DNA of 64,000 bases from Megalonaias nervosa (taxonomy: Eukaryota > Mollusca > Bivalvia > Unionida > Unionidae). The notes under the pieces are model-generated. The model worked only from the letters and a program-made list of their open reading frames with translations. It did no database searches and was not told the origin of the DNA. The stretch lies in contig JAECUM010096237.1 in the NCBI GenBank assembly GCA_016617855.1, positions 1-64,000 on the forward strand. Reading direction: 5' to 3'. Of the stretch, positions 11,304 to 23,639 are shown piece by piece (position 1 is the first letter of the stretch; the number at the start of each line of letters is the position of its first letter). A program made the position numbers and the translations under genes.

Positions 11304-11521
11304 GTATAAACTTGCTTACAAGTTGAGACCAACTGCAAACAACACAGACCATGACCTGCCATCACATAATGTGAAGGAAGATCAGGGTTTATGTTGCTCT
11401 GTTCTAATGATTACTCCTAACAAACTGTACAGACCCAGATCTTCTGGCACATTATCTGATGGCAGATCTGGGTTTATGCAATTTGCAGCTGAACTCAACT
11501 TATAAATGAGTATACATAGTA
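11304..11521. mobile_element. Palindromic MITE, copy 1
   Basis: TA-flanked element about 216 bp long. The left end TATAAACTTGCTTACAAGTTG pairs imperfectly with the right end AACTTATAAATGAGTATACA. Inside are two hairpin-forming monomers, ACAGACC..TGATCTG-like words and ACAGACCCAGATCT..GGCAGATCTGGGTTTATG, separated by TGTTCTAATGATTACTCC. Confidence 0.85.
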
Positions 11522-13802
11522 TAGTAATGCATTTAAACAATAATGTGATAGTTCTGGCATCAGGTTGAATATAATTCTCAATTTACATCCATGTATTCAG
11601 TCAAGTCTTTGTTGTGAACAGCATTACTGCCAGCCTACTCCCCTTTGTTTACATTGGTGACATAATTATGTAGTAGGGCTGTCTGTTGCTGGCGAAGACC
11701 TAGATTTGCCTAAAGCAAATGTCAGGCACATTCAGATCTGTGTGCATGCACAATTATTATGCCTAAAAACCAGACTATCTGAGTCATGAAAATACAATAT
11801 AATTTGATGACATTATCAAATAAGATATATTTTATGATCAAGCATCAATTTTCATCTTTTCAAAGAAACTGCCTTTTTGCATTCTTCTGAAATGAATAAT
11901 ATTCAGCAATTCACAATGATTGCTATTGTTGTATGCATTTCTATCTCTTGTATAAAACTCCTCTATACTGACTAATTTAAAAAACATAAGTTTTACAGCA
12001 GCCAAAGTTCTATCATACAGGTTTGAATTTTCTCATTTCTATCTGTCAACAAGAACTGTCTCCTGAACAGGTACTGTATATGAAACCAGGCAATTTCGGA
12101 GAATTATCTTTCTAATTGCCAAACAGAATGAAGATTTCCTCAAAGAAGAAGGTATAATGATCATCTGATATCAACAGACTATCAAAGTTCCTCTTCACCA
12201 GCTGTAATCAATACATACCTTACTAGGATAACAGTTTATTTCAACATACTGTTTCAAAGATTGGCAAAAGACCTCTCTTGAAGACTAGCAAGAAGCAATT
12301 ATAGCTCCTACAATGCAAACCACAAGATTCAATGCAAAGTTTACAGCCATTCAATTTTCTGTGTACATATCTGGCACAGTCGATATTGACTGTTGTACAA
12401 TACTAGATATTTATTGATGGGGTAGCTCAATCTATTTACACCTTTTCAAAGCTCAAACTATTCCAGCAGCCATCATTAATAGGTAATTGGTCCTTAATAC
12501 AGCAGGCCTTCTGCAACAAAAGGCCTCACTTACACTGCCCCTCAAGCAAAATGTGACATTCACGAGCTGCAAACATTTAGAGCAATTAGAGCCAGGAGGA
12601 ACCATTTATAACATAAATTTGTTTTCACTTTGCTTCAGAAACCCAAAATGTTCAAAATAAAAATTATATGACAAGAAAAAATAATATTATACTGACCATT
12701 TAACAAAATTAAAAACATGTAATTTTCAGGATGAGGGGAGGACCTGGGATTTTCTTCCCAAACAGGATATTTTAATTTCTTTTATCTCAAAATAAACTTT
12801 TTTCCAGCTAATGAGAGACAGAATCAGTTATTTTATCTACAAATAAGAGCAGGAGTATTTTTGTTCAGGCTGTATATACATGTATATACATATATATGTA
12901 TATCAAGTGCAATGAAAATGTTTGTGCTAATTTAGGACCATTGAAGAGTTCAGTGGTTTCAACTGAAGCCAATGCAAGAACTGCCACTTGCAATTCCAAC
13001 AATTTCACAAACGTTCAATTTTCAGGTTTTATAATTTACCAGCATATTCTGTCAAAGAAGACTCCTCCAATTAAGATTAGTATTATCATTGTCTTCCATT
13101 AGGTACAGATCAGTCAAGAAGACACTTGCTTTTTTCCAATTCACTAAAAGTGCTTTCCTGACACGCCATTCAATCTCCATTAATGAGAACCATTTATAAT
13201 AGTGTCTTTCCATTCATGCCCAATCAATCACAATCAGGAGTGGTTATGACGTACTAATAATGAAGTGAATATAGCTCAAGCTTAACTTATGGCTAAATAA
13301 AAAATAATTTAAAAGTGGTTTGTAACAAATTATGGCAGAGTTCTATAAATTATTCACTATGGAAGAGATGGCATGAAACACAGACATAATAAGATAGGAT
13401 AGTGGACACTTACTGATACATGTACAACATATAAAAAAATAACAATGACTATCAATATTTCACACATTGCTATTTGAGTCAGACCTAAATACAAGAGATA
13501 AAAGCACATGATGGACAAAAAATACAAAATATATATACACACGCATTGTAACGTAATTATATTAAACATTTATTGAAAGTGAATCTAATACATTCAACTC
13601 TTGTAGAAGTTTCAAATTTGCTTTTTTCCCATACTATTATATCACCTGGAAAATTGAATTTTCTCATTCTTCTTTTTGGAACATTTTTAAAATATAGATT
13701 TAAATCAAATTTCACATTTCTTGAAGAGGTTTTGCCTCTGATACTTTTCCAACTTCCACAAGTTTATTTTATCAGAACATTCTTGGCCTTTTAGATCAAG
13801 TC
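11522..13802. other. Spacer, no gene supported
   Basis: AT-rich unique-looking sequence. AGGCCTT and AAGGCCT near 12503-12525 form a short hairpin. There is a small TATATACATG patch near 12870-12905. I find no exon-like or RNA-like signal. Confidence 0.5.
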
Positions 13803-13950
13803 TCTAAAAAAACCTATGATGTAATTTGTCACCACTGAAAACTATACTAAGCTCTAAAGAAACCTATGATGTAATTTGTCACCACTGAAAACTATACTAA
13901 GCTCTAAAGAAACCTATGATGTAATTTGTCACCACTGAAAACTATACTAA
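13803..13950. repeat. 50-bp tandem repeat, 3 near-identical copies
   Basis: The unit AACCTATGATGTAATTTGTC then ACCACTGAAAACTATACTAA and GCTCTAAAGA begins at 13811, 13861 and 13911. The copies are essentially identical, so the expansion is young. Confidence 0.97.
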
Positions 13951-16071
13951 GAACTACCAGTAATTTTGTTCACTTGGTTCAAAATGGCTGTGGAAGTACA
14001 CAAAGTCACTTATCGGCCTTTTCTGTAGCAACATATATGGTGCATTCCATTGGAGGCAAATCACCAAACCCATGAAATTTATTCTATTCTTACAACTACA
14101 TCCAAATTTATTTCTTGACTTAACAGAAATGGTTGAGCAATGTTCTGACTGATTGAAACTCCCAGATGGTTGATTCTCTTCTTATCCCTGACTAACTAAT
14201 GGGTAAAGTCTTGAGAATAAATGACAACAGCCTGAAAGGTGTCTTTCCAACTTGAAACACCATGGCAATGATCAAAGACTAACAAACAAAATTTTAATTA
14301 AGGGACAAACACATCTTCCATATGATGCAATGAGAAAGATTCCTAAATGTGGATGCGCTTGAAAATTTTCCTAACATTTTTCTCCTCCAGTAAGGAAATG
14401 GAATTTAATCAATTTTTCCAAAAGTCATCATCGCAAACGACAAGTGACAATCTGTTATGCTCCTTTATCATCAATGGCCACCTGTGCTGAGACTTTGCTT
14501 CATACGAACATGTTTAAACCTGCTTAACCAATCACTGTAAAATTTCTTGCCAATATGACCCCAACATGAACTTTCACTTTGTGAATGAGCCAATCAAAGA
14601 TTCTCTTGCAAACACAATCACTTATTTATAAAACTGGTACTCTCATTGATTTTTAATACACTGTTACATTGTGTTTTATCATGAAAACATATTAGTCTAA
14701 ATATAGGTAGCCACTATGATAAAAAAAGCATAGTGATTAATGTTACCCATAATATTTCATTCTTGATCTAAGAAAAGCTTTGTGTGAACATCTACTTCAT
14801 CTATGCATCTCTCTGACTTAGATTCATGATGAATTGCCTCTGCATAATCCATGGATCATTTGGCAGCAAATGCTGTTCGTTTTTCATGTAAATGAACAAG
14901 CCCGTATGAACACAATTCTGCCATTCAAACAGTTATATAAACAATTACAAAATACAAGTACTCATAACATTACCTGTTTTTAACTGTCAACAAAAAAACC
15001 CATATCACAAAATGACACTTGACAATGATCTGGTGTGTGGTCATAATTTTATTTAACCACTACATTGAGGATAATGAATTTTCAATCCCTTATAAAAATA
15101 TGTACATCCAACTGTACCAGGAGGAGCGATGCCGTCAAATTGATTAGGATACAAAGTGTGCATGGGACCTGCTAAAGATCCACCTGGCAGTCAATGCATG
15201 ACATGCTAGTCATGGTACCAAACGGTACCTTGCATACAACTGCAAACATAGGTAAATGATCACTGAGTGTCTGACCTCAGATTTAAGTCTAATGAGGACA
15301 AGCTAGTCATACCATCCAATTCAATTTAAGGATCTACAGCATGACAGCACACTGCTGTTTTTATGCATTATGTACAGCCTAGTGAGCTACAAATGAGATA
15401 AAAACAAGACCACAGTGTTATAAAAGTTCTGAATTCCTCCAATGTGACTTCACCTGCAAAGACTGTCTGAGAAGGGATTGCTCACATTCCAACTTAATCA
15501 TCTCAAAATCTGCCAATAACCCAAACTCCACTATGTCTTAATAATTCATCATTACCATGCACTGAAATGTTCCATTTTTTCTTTGTCAATGAAACTGCAT
15601 GCAAGTTTATGACAGTTTATTGGTGCAGTTCTCTGCAGTTGTGACCTGAAGCTTGGGGAAGGGGCTATGTTTTAACAGATAGTTTAAATGAGCAGTCTCA
15701 ATTTACCACCAAAATCAACGAAAATAAATAATCATTTACGTCAAATTTTCAATCTCAACTCCTATTTCCACTGTCATGCCTCCATGACCCTGCTGCTGTT
15801 TTATCTCCTCGTGTTCAAGATGCAATTCCTTAATGTGAATAAAGAAGGTTTGTTTTCGATATGACAAACGTAAAGACCACAAAACTGTTTTATGCACCAA
15901 TATGCTCAGTGTCTACATCGTTAGCATCAGTAACATCACTTCAACAACAAGCTCTTAAAAGGGGACAATAAAATATACTTTCTAAAGTACAAATATAGAA
16001 AATAAATCCACCCACACACAAATTCAGAAAAATGTAACAACTCTGGTTACCAGTAGTATGTAAATCAACAA
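13951..16071. other. Spacer, no gene supported
   Basis: No motif-bearing frame, RNA gene or array seen. A small perfect palindrome GGTACCAAACGGTACC lies near 15214. Confidence 0.5.
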
Positions 16072-16170
16072 AATTAAGTCCTAAGTGTGACAAATATGAT
16101 AATGAATTAAGTCCTAGGTGTGACATATATGATAATGAATTAAGTCCTAAGAGTGACATATATGATAATG
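16072..16170. repeat. 33-bp tandem repeat, 3 copies
   Basis: AATTAAGTCCTAAGTGTGAC followed by AAATATGATAATG repeats three times. The period is a multiple of three, which lets a repetitive minus-strand frame (GLNSLSYxSHL) stay open. There is no reason to think it is expressed. Confidence 0.95.
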
Positions 16171-17231
16171 ACAGGAGTTACATTTATTACAAGATGTTAT
16201 TAAAAAGGGTCCAATTTTTAATAGCAGTGTAACTTCTTCCTTGACAACATAAACAGTACATTACATAGCGAGGAAAAAAAAATGCAAACAGATTAAACCC
16301 TAGCTTAGAGAGTGTACATTCTTCATCAACACAGTAGTGTGCAGCAAGATGTATTAAATATGCAAACCAGTCAATCATTCTACAGAACACTGCCATCAAG
16401 GATGACCCACTTAGAAATGTCACTCTACTAATAAACTTCACTCCAGCACAAATGATGTACACAAAAGACCCTTCAAAAGGAGCCAAAGATGACAGGTGTA
16501 TATGGCAATAAAGCCATATTTATGAGAGGTACATGGATATGTTCATGTTGGCAAGAATCATTTGGTTATAAATAGAATTCTATGACCACCTGAGCTGTAA
16601 AGAGATTGGGTGATCTGATGTGATACCTCTATCTTCATGAAGCTCTACCTGAGGCACTCACACAAGCACCATGTCGAGATCTTCAGAACAGAAAAAAATC
16701 TGTATGATGATGATCCCTATATTTTGTACCCAAGCTATGACTGTGCCTAGACCTGAAGAACAAAGACTTTCAAACACCCCATGATGACAACATGTATGAA
16801 ATGTTAAAAAATATTGTGCAATACATGCATTGAAAACACACTCTGGCCATAACTATAGCTCTAAGTTTCATCAAAAAGTTTTCTGATGAATAGCAACAGA
16901 ACTCGCCCAAAATGCAATACTTTGATACTCATTCTGTAATCTTTTTAACAATCAAGAAAGTGTTGAAAACCTATGTACTCATAACTAAAAAAAATAAGCA
17001 CCCTACCATGACACTTAAAACATAATTGCCACTATAATATATACTAATTCTTTACAAAACAGGATAAATATTACACTTTAATTTTGGTAAGGAAACTTTA
17101 AGAAGGAACAAGAGATCCTCAAAAGGACTGATTCCCTACTGCAGGGCAACTTCATCCAGTGTGTGGTCTGGATAAGTGATTTTTAAAGCCACACTCAATG
17201 ATGTCAATAAGTTGATGAAACCATGTCACAG
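16171..17231. other. Spacer, no gene supported
   Basis: AT-rich sequence. A 99-codon minus-strand frame at 16187-16486 has no recognisable domain and is not called. Confidence 0.5.
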
Positions 17232-17271
17232 GCTGGATCTGGCCTGTGGGCCGTAATTTGCACATGCCTGT
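17232..17271 (+). mobile_element. hAT-type element, terminal fragment
   Basis: GGATCTGGCCTGTGGGCCGT then AATTTGCACATGCCTG matches the right terminus of the intact hAT-like element ending at 45396 (GGATCCGGCCTGCGGGCC ... CTG). Only this end is visible. Confidence 0.6.
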
Positions 17272-17376
17272 AGGGCCATCGCTTGACCTCTTCTGAATTT
17301 CAACCAGTGACCTAATAATATTTTCAAGAGGGCCATTGTGGCAATCATAGTATATAACAGATTAGCAGCATTTTCT

Positions 17377-17617
17377 TCTGGAAGGTCATATCCAACTCAT
17401 TTTCATTTTGGAAGATCATATCCAACTCATTTTCCTTTTGGAAGGTCATATCCAACTCATTTTCCTTTTGGAAGGTCATATCCAACTCATTTTCCTTTTG
17501 GAAGGTCATATCCAACTCATTTTCCTTTTGGAAGGCATATCCAACTCATTTTCATTTTGGAAGGTCATATCCAACTCATTTTCCTTTTGGAAGGTCATAT
17601 CCAACTCATTTTCATTT
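17377..17617. repeat. 30-bp minisatellite, 8 copies (one of 29 bp)
   Basis: TTTGGAAGGTCATATCCAAC followed by TCATTTTCCT repeats eight times. Copy 6 lacks one base, which shifts the frame of the repetitive open frame running through it. The last copy joins ATTTTCATTTATGACCAGC, the boundary word of the ~160-bp repeat that follows. Confidence 0.97.
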
Positions 17618-18125
17618 ATGACCAGCTATGTACAACAACAAGTCTTTTACTGAAAACCCATGTCAATACAACCATTCATTCACAACATAACAAGATTTTT
17701 ATGATGGCCACCATACTGAATGTCAGATCAGTTGCATTTAGGACCAGCTACAAGTTATAAATAGGCTTTCAGTCAAATATAACCCCAACCCCTTTAGGAG
17801 AAGAAGCTGAAACAAGATTTTTAAAGGGCTGCCATGGTAACACTATTTTCATTTAGGTCCATCAACATGTCATAAAAACTCATACAGTTAAAACTCTGTG
17901 TCAATATGATAATCCTTTATTAAAAGTAGCAATAACAAGGTGGCTACTCTGGATGTCTGAGAGGGCACCACTTTCATTTAGGACGAACTAGACCTCAGGG
18001 TGAAACAACTGTATACCATTCTCATTTAAGACCAACTAGATCTCCGGTTGAAACAACTGTATACAATTCTCATTTAAGACCAACTAGACCTCAAGGTGAA
18101 ACTGTATATAGACTTTCCTCCACAT
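17618..18125. repeat. Array of a degenerate ~160-bp repeat (first locus)
   Basis: Recurring blocks are ACCCCATGTCAATATGA-like, AGCAATAACAAGAT, GATGGCCACCATACTG, ATGTCAGATCAG and TTTTCATTTAGGACCAACTA. The right end (about 17985-18117) has shrunk to a ~56-bp subunit repeated three times (TTCTCATTTAAGACCAACTA, GAAACAACTGTATAC). The same repeat forms the array at 23640-24905. Confidence 0.85.
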
Positions 18126-18640
18126 AACAAGAAGGAGTAGTGACAACAAACAAACTGGCAATGGCTGACATCATGTAAGTACTCCTGGCCTTTGAGCAGT
18201 CCAGCTAAAAGAAGATCAATCAACTAACCATGTTGAAAGGCAGGTATTTTTAATGACTCTAGAAATCAAAGTAGTCTAGAACAACAATAAGATAATAAAC
18301 ACTTGATTTATAGACTCTTATGTTCAATATCTGGACCCAAATGAGTTTTATGTCCACATCCATACAAAGTGTTTTTGTTTCATTTTGCTTCTTTAGTTGC
18401 AGGTGTTCTTCCTTGATTTATGACTTTTCAATATCCTGCCTTTATGACTTTTCAACATACCATATTTTATATAATATCTGCACATGCATTAAGAAGTACA
18501 CATCTTACTTTTTTGTTGAAACTTGCAAAACAGTTTCTCCGATCCTGGCTTGTCTCATGAGAGGGAAGCAATGCCTCAAACACTCCTAGAAAATCCTGAT
18601 TTTCTGGGTCCTAACCACTATGAATGCATGATGTCTCATT
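18126..18640. other. Spacer, no gene seen
   Basis: No recognisable coding or repeat signal. Confidence 0.5.
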
Positions 18641-18717
18641 ACCAATTAATGAATTCAGTCAGTCACCAATTAATGAATTGTGTCAGTCACCAATTAATGA
18701 ATTCATTCAGTCAGTCC
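18641..18717. repeat. ~24-bp repeat, 3 copies
   Basis: ACCAATTAATGAATTCAGTC repeats three times with small indels. This gives short, repetitive, spurious frames. Confidence 0.9.
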
Positions 18718-19965
18718 CAAAACTGAATCTTACATATGCTTATCCAGCAAGACCAAATCAGGGAAGACCATGCACCCCCAAAGTAGAAAGGTCCCAACAC
18801 CGCCCTTACACATGTTTTGGGCATTGTTTAATACTACTAGACTGCACTTATGGTATGAGCTTAAAGCCATATAAAAATAAATTTAAGTACAGTGTAGTAT
18901 TATCTTAATATCGCAATAACTCTCTCACTCGGTCTTAACATGGAAGCCAGCAATCATAAACACTATTGATTGGTAATACTGAAATGCCATTTTCTTACAT
19001 GGTAATACTGAAATCCTTTTCTTTAAAAATAAACCAAACTATGTAATAGTGCATAAAAACTACATAAATATGAACTGTACGTCAATTTTATGTTAGTTCC
19101 AATGAATAGTTCTTACAAACTGGAACAAGGACAGAACACAAGCCTCAAAAACAAAATACAATAATATGACAGGACTGTAGAAGCTTTGATCAGTTCAACA
19201 AAATGCACCACTTAAACTAGAAATCTGTCAGCAACAGGAATGCCCCTACCAATATGATGAAATTAATGTGCAAAATATTTAATTAAACACAAAGGCCTAA
19301 GCTCTATAAATGTTCTCATAAAACGACGGAAAATTGATGTGATCTAGGCCTTCCTAATGGAAAATCACATATCAAACTTGCTTTTAAGCTATCAAGTCAT
19401 TCAAAAGTTATTAAAAAGAAACAAGACTATGATGCAATTAAGGACAAAGTTCAAAGTCAAAGAAGGACCTTAAATCCATTAAATTATATATGAAAATGAT
19501 ATAAAACCTCTAATGAAATTTGGCCTGAACCAAAAGTGCTAAAAAAGTTAATGATGCAGCTGATGGGCAAAGTTACAAGTCAAATAGAGGATATGACTTA
19601 ATTAAATTTGATTGGAAAATGATGAAAATGTAACTTGACCATTGTCTTCTTTGTGTAAAGCTTCATACAAAATTGGGTTTTAATCCATGAAGTTAGGGTC
19701 TACATTAGTGTTGCATACTGAGAATGAAATATCAAGTCACTAGCAATGTTTGGCCCCACTGTACCCAAAATCTTGATCTCTTTGAATCCCATGGGCACAT
19801 ATTTTTTCATTACTTCTAATACAAACAATCATTTGTTCCTTTGAAATTTGTGTTCCGTAGATGGGGTCATAATGACCCTAATAATCCTAGATGCAACACT
19901 ACTAAATGCATGCTTGATGTCCACAAGCATCACATAAATGGTATGAACTATTTTTCCCTTCATAT
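18718..19965. other. Spacer, no gene supported
   Basis: AT-rich sequence. The phrase GGTAATACTGAAAT occurs twice near 18973-19011. No coding signal is seen. Confidence 0.5.
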
Positions 19966-20545
19966 GCCATCTAATGAGATTATTTCCCTTCCTATACCAT
20001 CTTAGGAGAATTCTTCCATTCATATATCATCTCAGGAGATTTTTCCCTCCATACACCATCTCAGGAGATTTTTCCTCCATACATCATCTCTGGAGATTTT
20101 TTTTTCCTTTCTTTATACAATCTCAGGAAATTTTTTCCCTTCATACACCATCTCAGGAGATTTTTCCCTCCATACACCATCTCTGGAGATTTTTTTTTCC
20201 CTCCTTTATAAAATCTCAGGAGATTTTTCCCTCCATACCCCATCTCTGGAGATTTTTTTTCCTTTCTTTATAAAATCTCAGGAGATTTTTCCCTTCATGC
20301 ACCATCTCAGGAGATTTTTCCCTTCATACACCATCTCTGGAGATTTTTTCCTTCATACACCATCTCAGGAGATTTCTCCCTTCATACACCATCTCAGGAG
20401 ATTTTTCCCTTCATACACCATCTCAGGAGATTTTTCCCTTCATACACCATCTCAGGAGATTTTTCCCTTCATACACCATCTCAGGAGATTTTTCCCTTCA
20501 TACACCATCTCAAGAAATTTAGTCTCTTTATATACCATCATGGGA
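19966..20545. repeat. ~29-31-bp minisatellite, about 19 copies
   Basis: ATTTTTCCCTTCATACACCA followed by TCTCAGGAG repeats with variants (TCTCTGGAG, TTTATAAAATCTC). The right part (20345-20510) is nearly uniform and the left part is diverged, so the array has a gradient of homogenisation. Open frames on both strands (for example 19974-20273 and 20297-20653) are made of this repeat. Confidence 0.97.
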
Positions 20546-21896
20546 AATTTTTCCCATCCCCAAATTTGTTTTCTTTCCTTCATTTTAATCATCCAAAGTC
20601 AGGATCAAACATTATGGTCTGCAACTTCATGCAGACAATGCCTGATGCTATAGCTGCTACATTTACACAGGTGGATGGCTTAACTTAATTTACTGCTAAA
20701 TATTTACCAACTCAGAGACCATATAAGCAAGCATGCACATGCTAAATCTAGCATTTGCCAACATGCATGTCCAGTGGTGTTTGCCACTGTGCATATCCTG
20801 GCAGCATGTCCAGTTGCATTATCAACTTTCTCATCATGTACATATATGTAGCAGTGGAAAGCAATATCATAATGATCCTAATGATCTTCTACCAAACTGT
20901 CAGATATATTCAACAGAGACTTGCCTTACAAACTGAATCTTGACATAATAAGTGGTAAAAGACCTACAGCAAATGAAGCAATGGCAAGTTAGCAAGGTAT
21001 GGCATGCACATCATCAATGGCTTACATATAAATAGATGTCTGCTTAAGCCTAATGTACAGAATGGGGGTGGGGGTGAGTTTCTAATCAGTTCAATTAAAG
21101 TGGCATCATTTTGGTTATTGTATACCATGTACACATTCAGAAATTTTGGAAAGCACTAAATTCATACATGGTATGGACCATACAGCAAAAAGACAGGTCT
21201 AACATCTGAACATCTATAATCAATGTATTGGGCTTGGAGTTAACTCTTGTTCTCTCATTTCCTTTAGACAGATGTTACCACAAATAGTCTTCTGCCCAAT
21301 TACATACATTATTTTTGGAAAGATGCATTTCCTTGAGGCAAATCTTACCACAATGTGTTCTTTACTTACATTTTTCTGCAAAACAAATGAATCAATATCT
21401 GCTAGGTTACCATGCTGTTCAAAACATTGCCACTGCCATTTAATTCCTGTATCTTCATTTTAAACTTACCTGAAAAGAACAGAAAAAGAAATACATGAAC
21501 ATAAATCTTTCACAAAATATTTTAACTATAAGACTAGCATAAAATTAAATTGATCCGAATATGGTAATTTCTGGCTCAACACTGGATGTTGTAGATACTT
21601 GCTTCATCATTGAATAAAAGTTTAACTGTTGCTCAACAATAATATCAATGGTAATTTATGTGGACTAGCTGAATACAAGCACATTTATACCTGGATATAA
21701 TTCAAAATTGTTTGAAACCCCAAGGCATTATTTTCCCCAGTTAATTCTTGTATTTGGTCCTATTTAATAACAGGATATACTATAACTAACATACAAACAT
21801 TAAACATTATCTGAACTGAGCACTCACACCATCATCAAGTTTGTTTCTTGCTCAAGGATACAGCTGGCCCTATCCTCAACGATAACAGTCAATAAC
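20546..21896. other. Spacer, no gene supported
   Basis: No motif-bearing frame. Near 20730-20830, words such as CATGCACATGC and GCATGTCCAG recur irregularly. Nothing else is seen. Confidence 0.5.
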
Positions 21897-22525
21897 ATTC
21901 TGTCAATGACTGACAAGCTTTATAAAGCCTGGTCATACAAGTCTCACTCCAGGACACAGCATTCACTTTGCACTACATTAAGAGTCAGCAGCAGATTCTG
22001 TCAATGACTGACAAGCTTTATAAAGCCCGGTCATACAGTCTCACTCCAGGACACAGCCTTCACTTTGCACTACATTACGAGTTGGTAACAGATTCTGTCA
22101 ATGACTGACAAGCTTTATAAAGCCCGGTCATACAAGTCTCACTCCAGGACACAGCATTCACTTTGCACAACATTAAGAGTCAGTAGCAGATTCTGTCAAT
22201 GACTGACAAGCTTTATAAAGCCCGGTCATACAAGTCTCACTCCAGAACACAGCATTCACTTTGCACTACATTAAGAGTCAGCAGCAGATTCTGTCAATGA
22301 CTGACAAGCTTTATAAAGCCCGGTCATACAGTCTCACTCCAGGACACAGCCTTCACTTTGCACTACATTACGAGTTGGTAACAGATTCTGTCAATGACTG
22401 ACAAGCTTTATAAAGCCCGGTCATACAAGTCTCACTCCAGGACACAGCATTCACTTTGCACAACATTAAGAGTCAGTAGCAGATTCTGTCAATGACTGAC
22501 AAGCTTTATAAAGTCCAGTCATACA
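21897..22525. repeat. 98-bp tandem repeat organised as a three-unit HOR (293 bp)
   Basis: Units start with ATTCTGTCAATGACTGACAA followed by GCTTTATAAAGCCCGGTCAT. Starts are at 21897, 21995, 22092, 22190, 22288, 22385 and 22483 (partial). The order is A-B-C-A-B-C. The B units (CCTTCACTTTG, ACGAGTTGGTAACAG) at 21995 and 22288 read as identical. The C units (TTTGCACAACATTAAGAGTC, AGTAGCAG) at 22092 and 22385 also read as identical. The A units differ at about two bases. This is a classic higher-order duplication of three monomers. Confidence 0.97.
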
Positions 22526-23210
22526 CAACAAAACCAGGTGCCACCATCATAAAACTTTACTAAAAAATATTCTGACCAATCAATTGGAAGCATTTGTACG
22601 TTATTTGTAAGATTTTCCATTCTGGAATTACATATCTTACTCAAAATTTTGAGAACAGTTTTAAAATGGAGGGACTAGGGGTCTTGCCTACTCAATGTGA
22701 AAAAATAGTGGGTCGGTTTATTACCAGATACAAGCAAATATCTGCTAAATTGTTGCAAAATGGAGGTGGGCTGATCATCCACCATAATCAGATAAACAGA
22801 GTATCACAAAATCATTCGTTTTTATCTAACTGACATGAACCTGGTGGAAAAGTATGACCTAAAACCAATGAACTGCAATACAAAAATTAATCCATGGAGC
22901 AACAATTCAGTTTTATTCTAAAGACATATAAACTCCATGCTGAAGGACAGTCTGAGGCTTACTCATTAAGTCAAAACTTTCAGTTGACCTGCAAAAAATA
23001 TTATTCCCTATCCCAAGCCCTTGTAGCTCCATGACCTTGACTTCTGACAGATTATCTAACAGATCATGCACTGAATTTTCTTCTACTGATAAACTTCAAT
23101 GGTAAACTAATGTGGAAAGTTAACTGATAATCCACCATGAAAACAACAACCACTGCAAAATTTCACAAATTTTAAAAAAACAGATAATGTTTAAGAATGA
23201 CAGAATAATG
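22526..23210. other. Spacer, no gene supported
   Basis: A 79-codon frame at 22594-22833 has no known motif. Otherwise unremarkable. Confidence 0.5.
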
Positions 23211-23460
23211 GTTTTGGTTTGGTTTTGAGGTGCTTAATGCCATTTTCAGTACATGATAGGCTATACATCATGGCCAGTAGATTTCATAGGGGAAGACCCA
23301 GGAAGACCTCAAGAAGATTCACTGATACACAGGAAGATACTGGCAAGGTTTCTCACATATCCACACTAGATGAATTGAGACTGGAACTTGTGCAAACAGA
23401 GGTGAAATGTTTGTGATCTGTTAAGAAGAGCATCTTAGACCATTCAGCCACCTGGGGCCC
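23211..23460 (-). mobile_element. SINE-A, full-length copy on the minus strand
   Basis: Read on the minus strand, the head is CAGGTGGCTGAATGGTCTAA (box A) and continues through the body (GTGTATCAGTGAATCTTC, TGGCCATGATGTATAGCC) to GGCATTAAGCACC and a tail AAACCAAACCAAAACC. The box B region is degraded. The order of parts matches the copy at 1636. Confidence 0.8.
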
Positions 23461-23639
23461 CAAAAAGAAGGGTAAACAAGGTCCAATGCTGTAAATCTTT
23501 AATGACACCAGCTGCTAGTACATGTAAATAATTTATTCTTTAATTTAATGAAGGAATGAACAATATAGTCTATAGCATTTTAAAATAAAAATCCCTAGAA
23601 GGAACTGGTGCTCTGCTGGGTGAAAAAAATTTCCAGGAA

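Noticed and set aside
12503..12525. Rho-independent-type terminator hairpin (AGGCCTT/AAGGCCT)
   Set aside because: There is no T-run and no bacterial gene context. It is a chance or minor hairpin.
17338..17760. 140-codon frame with repeated FGRSYPTHFP residues
   Set aside because: It is made of a 30-bp minisatellite whose period is a multiple of three. One 29-bp copy shifts the frame, showing no selection on reading frame.
19974..20653. Repetitive open frames on both strands
   Set aside because: They arise from the ~30-bp minisatellite and have no independent support.
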